From Klebsormidium nitens (taxonomy: Eukaryota; Streptophyta; Klebsormidiophyceae; Klebsormidiales; Klebsormidiaceae), in contig DF236969.1 of the NCBI GenBank assembly GCA_000708835.1, forward strand, positions 186,001 through 250,000: DNA of 64,000 bases, written 5' to 3'. The first letter of the stretch is position 1. Every line of letters begins with the position of its first letter. A program made the translations under genes and the position numbers. This document shows, in pieces, positions 63,732 to 64,000 of the stretch. The notes under the pieces were generated by a model. The model searched no databases and had not been told where the DNA came from. It worked only from the letters and a program-made list of their open reading frames with translations.

Positions 63732-64000
63732 GTAAGCGGGCCTCATTTCTGTTGCATCTTCGCAGTTTATGTCCGGAAAAATTCTCTGCAACGGTTGGTA
63801 TATTCTGGGCACGCTTATGCAGAATTTTTCGTTGGCAGTTGAAGAGCGTTGATGTTATGTTTCTTCGAGATGCTGATCGGGCGGACTTGTTTGAGTATCA
63901 GACTTAAAAACGACGGCGAGTAGTCTAGCTACAGCCGCAATTGTGCCCGTCTTAGCCCCGCACTTCGTTTGGAATACTTACTTCACACAAGTGACGAGAA
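63732..64000. other. Right-edge stretch, probably PPR intron
   Basis: It follows the donor of PPR exon 5. An acceptor-like tatgcag ends near 63821, but the frame after it soon stops, so I cannot place the next exon here. Nothing else is recognisable. Confidence 0.5.

Noticed and set aside
1..64000. tRNA, rRNA, CRISPR array, operon or prophage features
   Set aside because: None was seen. The window is intron-rich nuclear DNA and these prokaryotic categories do not apply.

Overview
This window is nuclear eukaryotic DNA with split genes, not bacterial. The gene set points to a streptophyte. It holds a plant-type RLT homeobox-DDT chromatin protein, a plant-type peroxisomal adenine nucleotide carrier, a plant-type GDSL esterase, a PPR protein and a TRAPPII subunit close to plant TRS130. 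Introns are mostly 150-700 bp with GTAAG/GTGAG donors. The Furry-family gene is longer than the land-plant form, and MYND fingers are common in algae. I infer a charophyte green alga such as Klebsormidium, but the sequence does not prove the genus.

Layout from left to right: 1-2.05 kb, no gene I can support. About 2.06-3.68 kb (+), a helical ORF overlapping a two-exon MYND zinc finger in another frame. 5.50-14.91 kb (-), TRS130/TRAPPC10 in 16 exons, 1,360 aa. 16.06-32.56 kb (+), a Furry/MOR2-type cell morphogenesis protein in 27 exons, 2,732 aa. 33.93-38.14 kb (-), a GDSL esterase/lipase in 7 exons, including a 28-nt micro-exon. 40.11-51.63 kb (-), an RLT-type homeobox-DDT protein in about 15 exons and about 2,270 aa, whose 3' end needs either a poorly supported intron or a one-base correction. 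51.99-54.73 kb (+), a membrane-anchored class I methyltransferase. 55.96-59.05 kb (-), the peroxisomal adenine nucleotide carrier in 7 exons. 60.03 kb to the right edge (+), a PPR protein cut by the window end.

Exon models were built by hand by joining open frames at GT/GC...AG sites and checking codon phase across every junction. For TRS130, Furry, GDSL, the methyltransferase, the carrier and the visible PPR exons, all phases close and the complete genes sum to whole codons. This is the main evidence for the coordinates. Family assignments rest on recognised motifs and remembered homologues. No search was run.

The genes are unrelated housekeeping genes: Golgi/TGN trafficking, polarised growth, secreted lipid hydrolysis, chromatin remodelling, methylation, peroxisomal ATP import and organelle RNA processing. 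Three head-to-head pairs may share promoters: TRS130/Furry, RLT/methyltransferase and carrier/PPR. I found no undescribed multi-gene system, no mobile element and no RNA gene. The most unusual points are splicing oddities: the micro-exon, three GC-AG introns, a copied exon-intron junction and the RLT 3' frame break.
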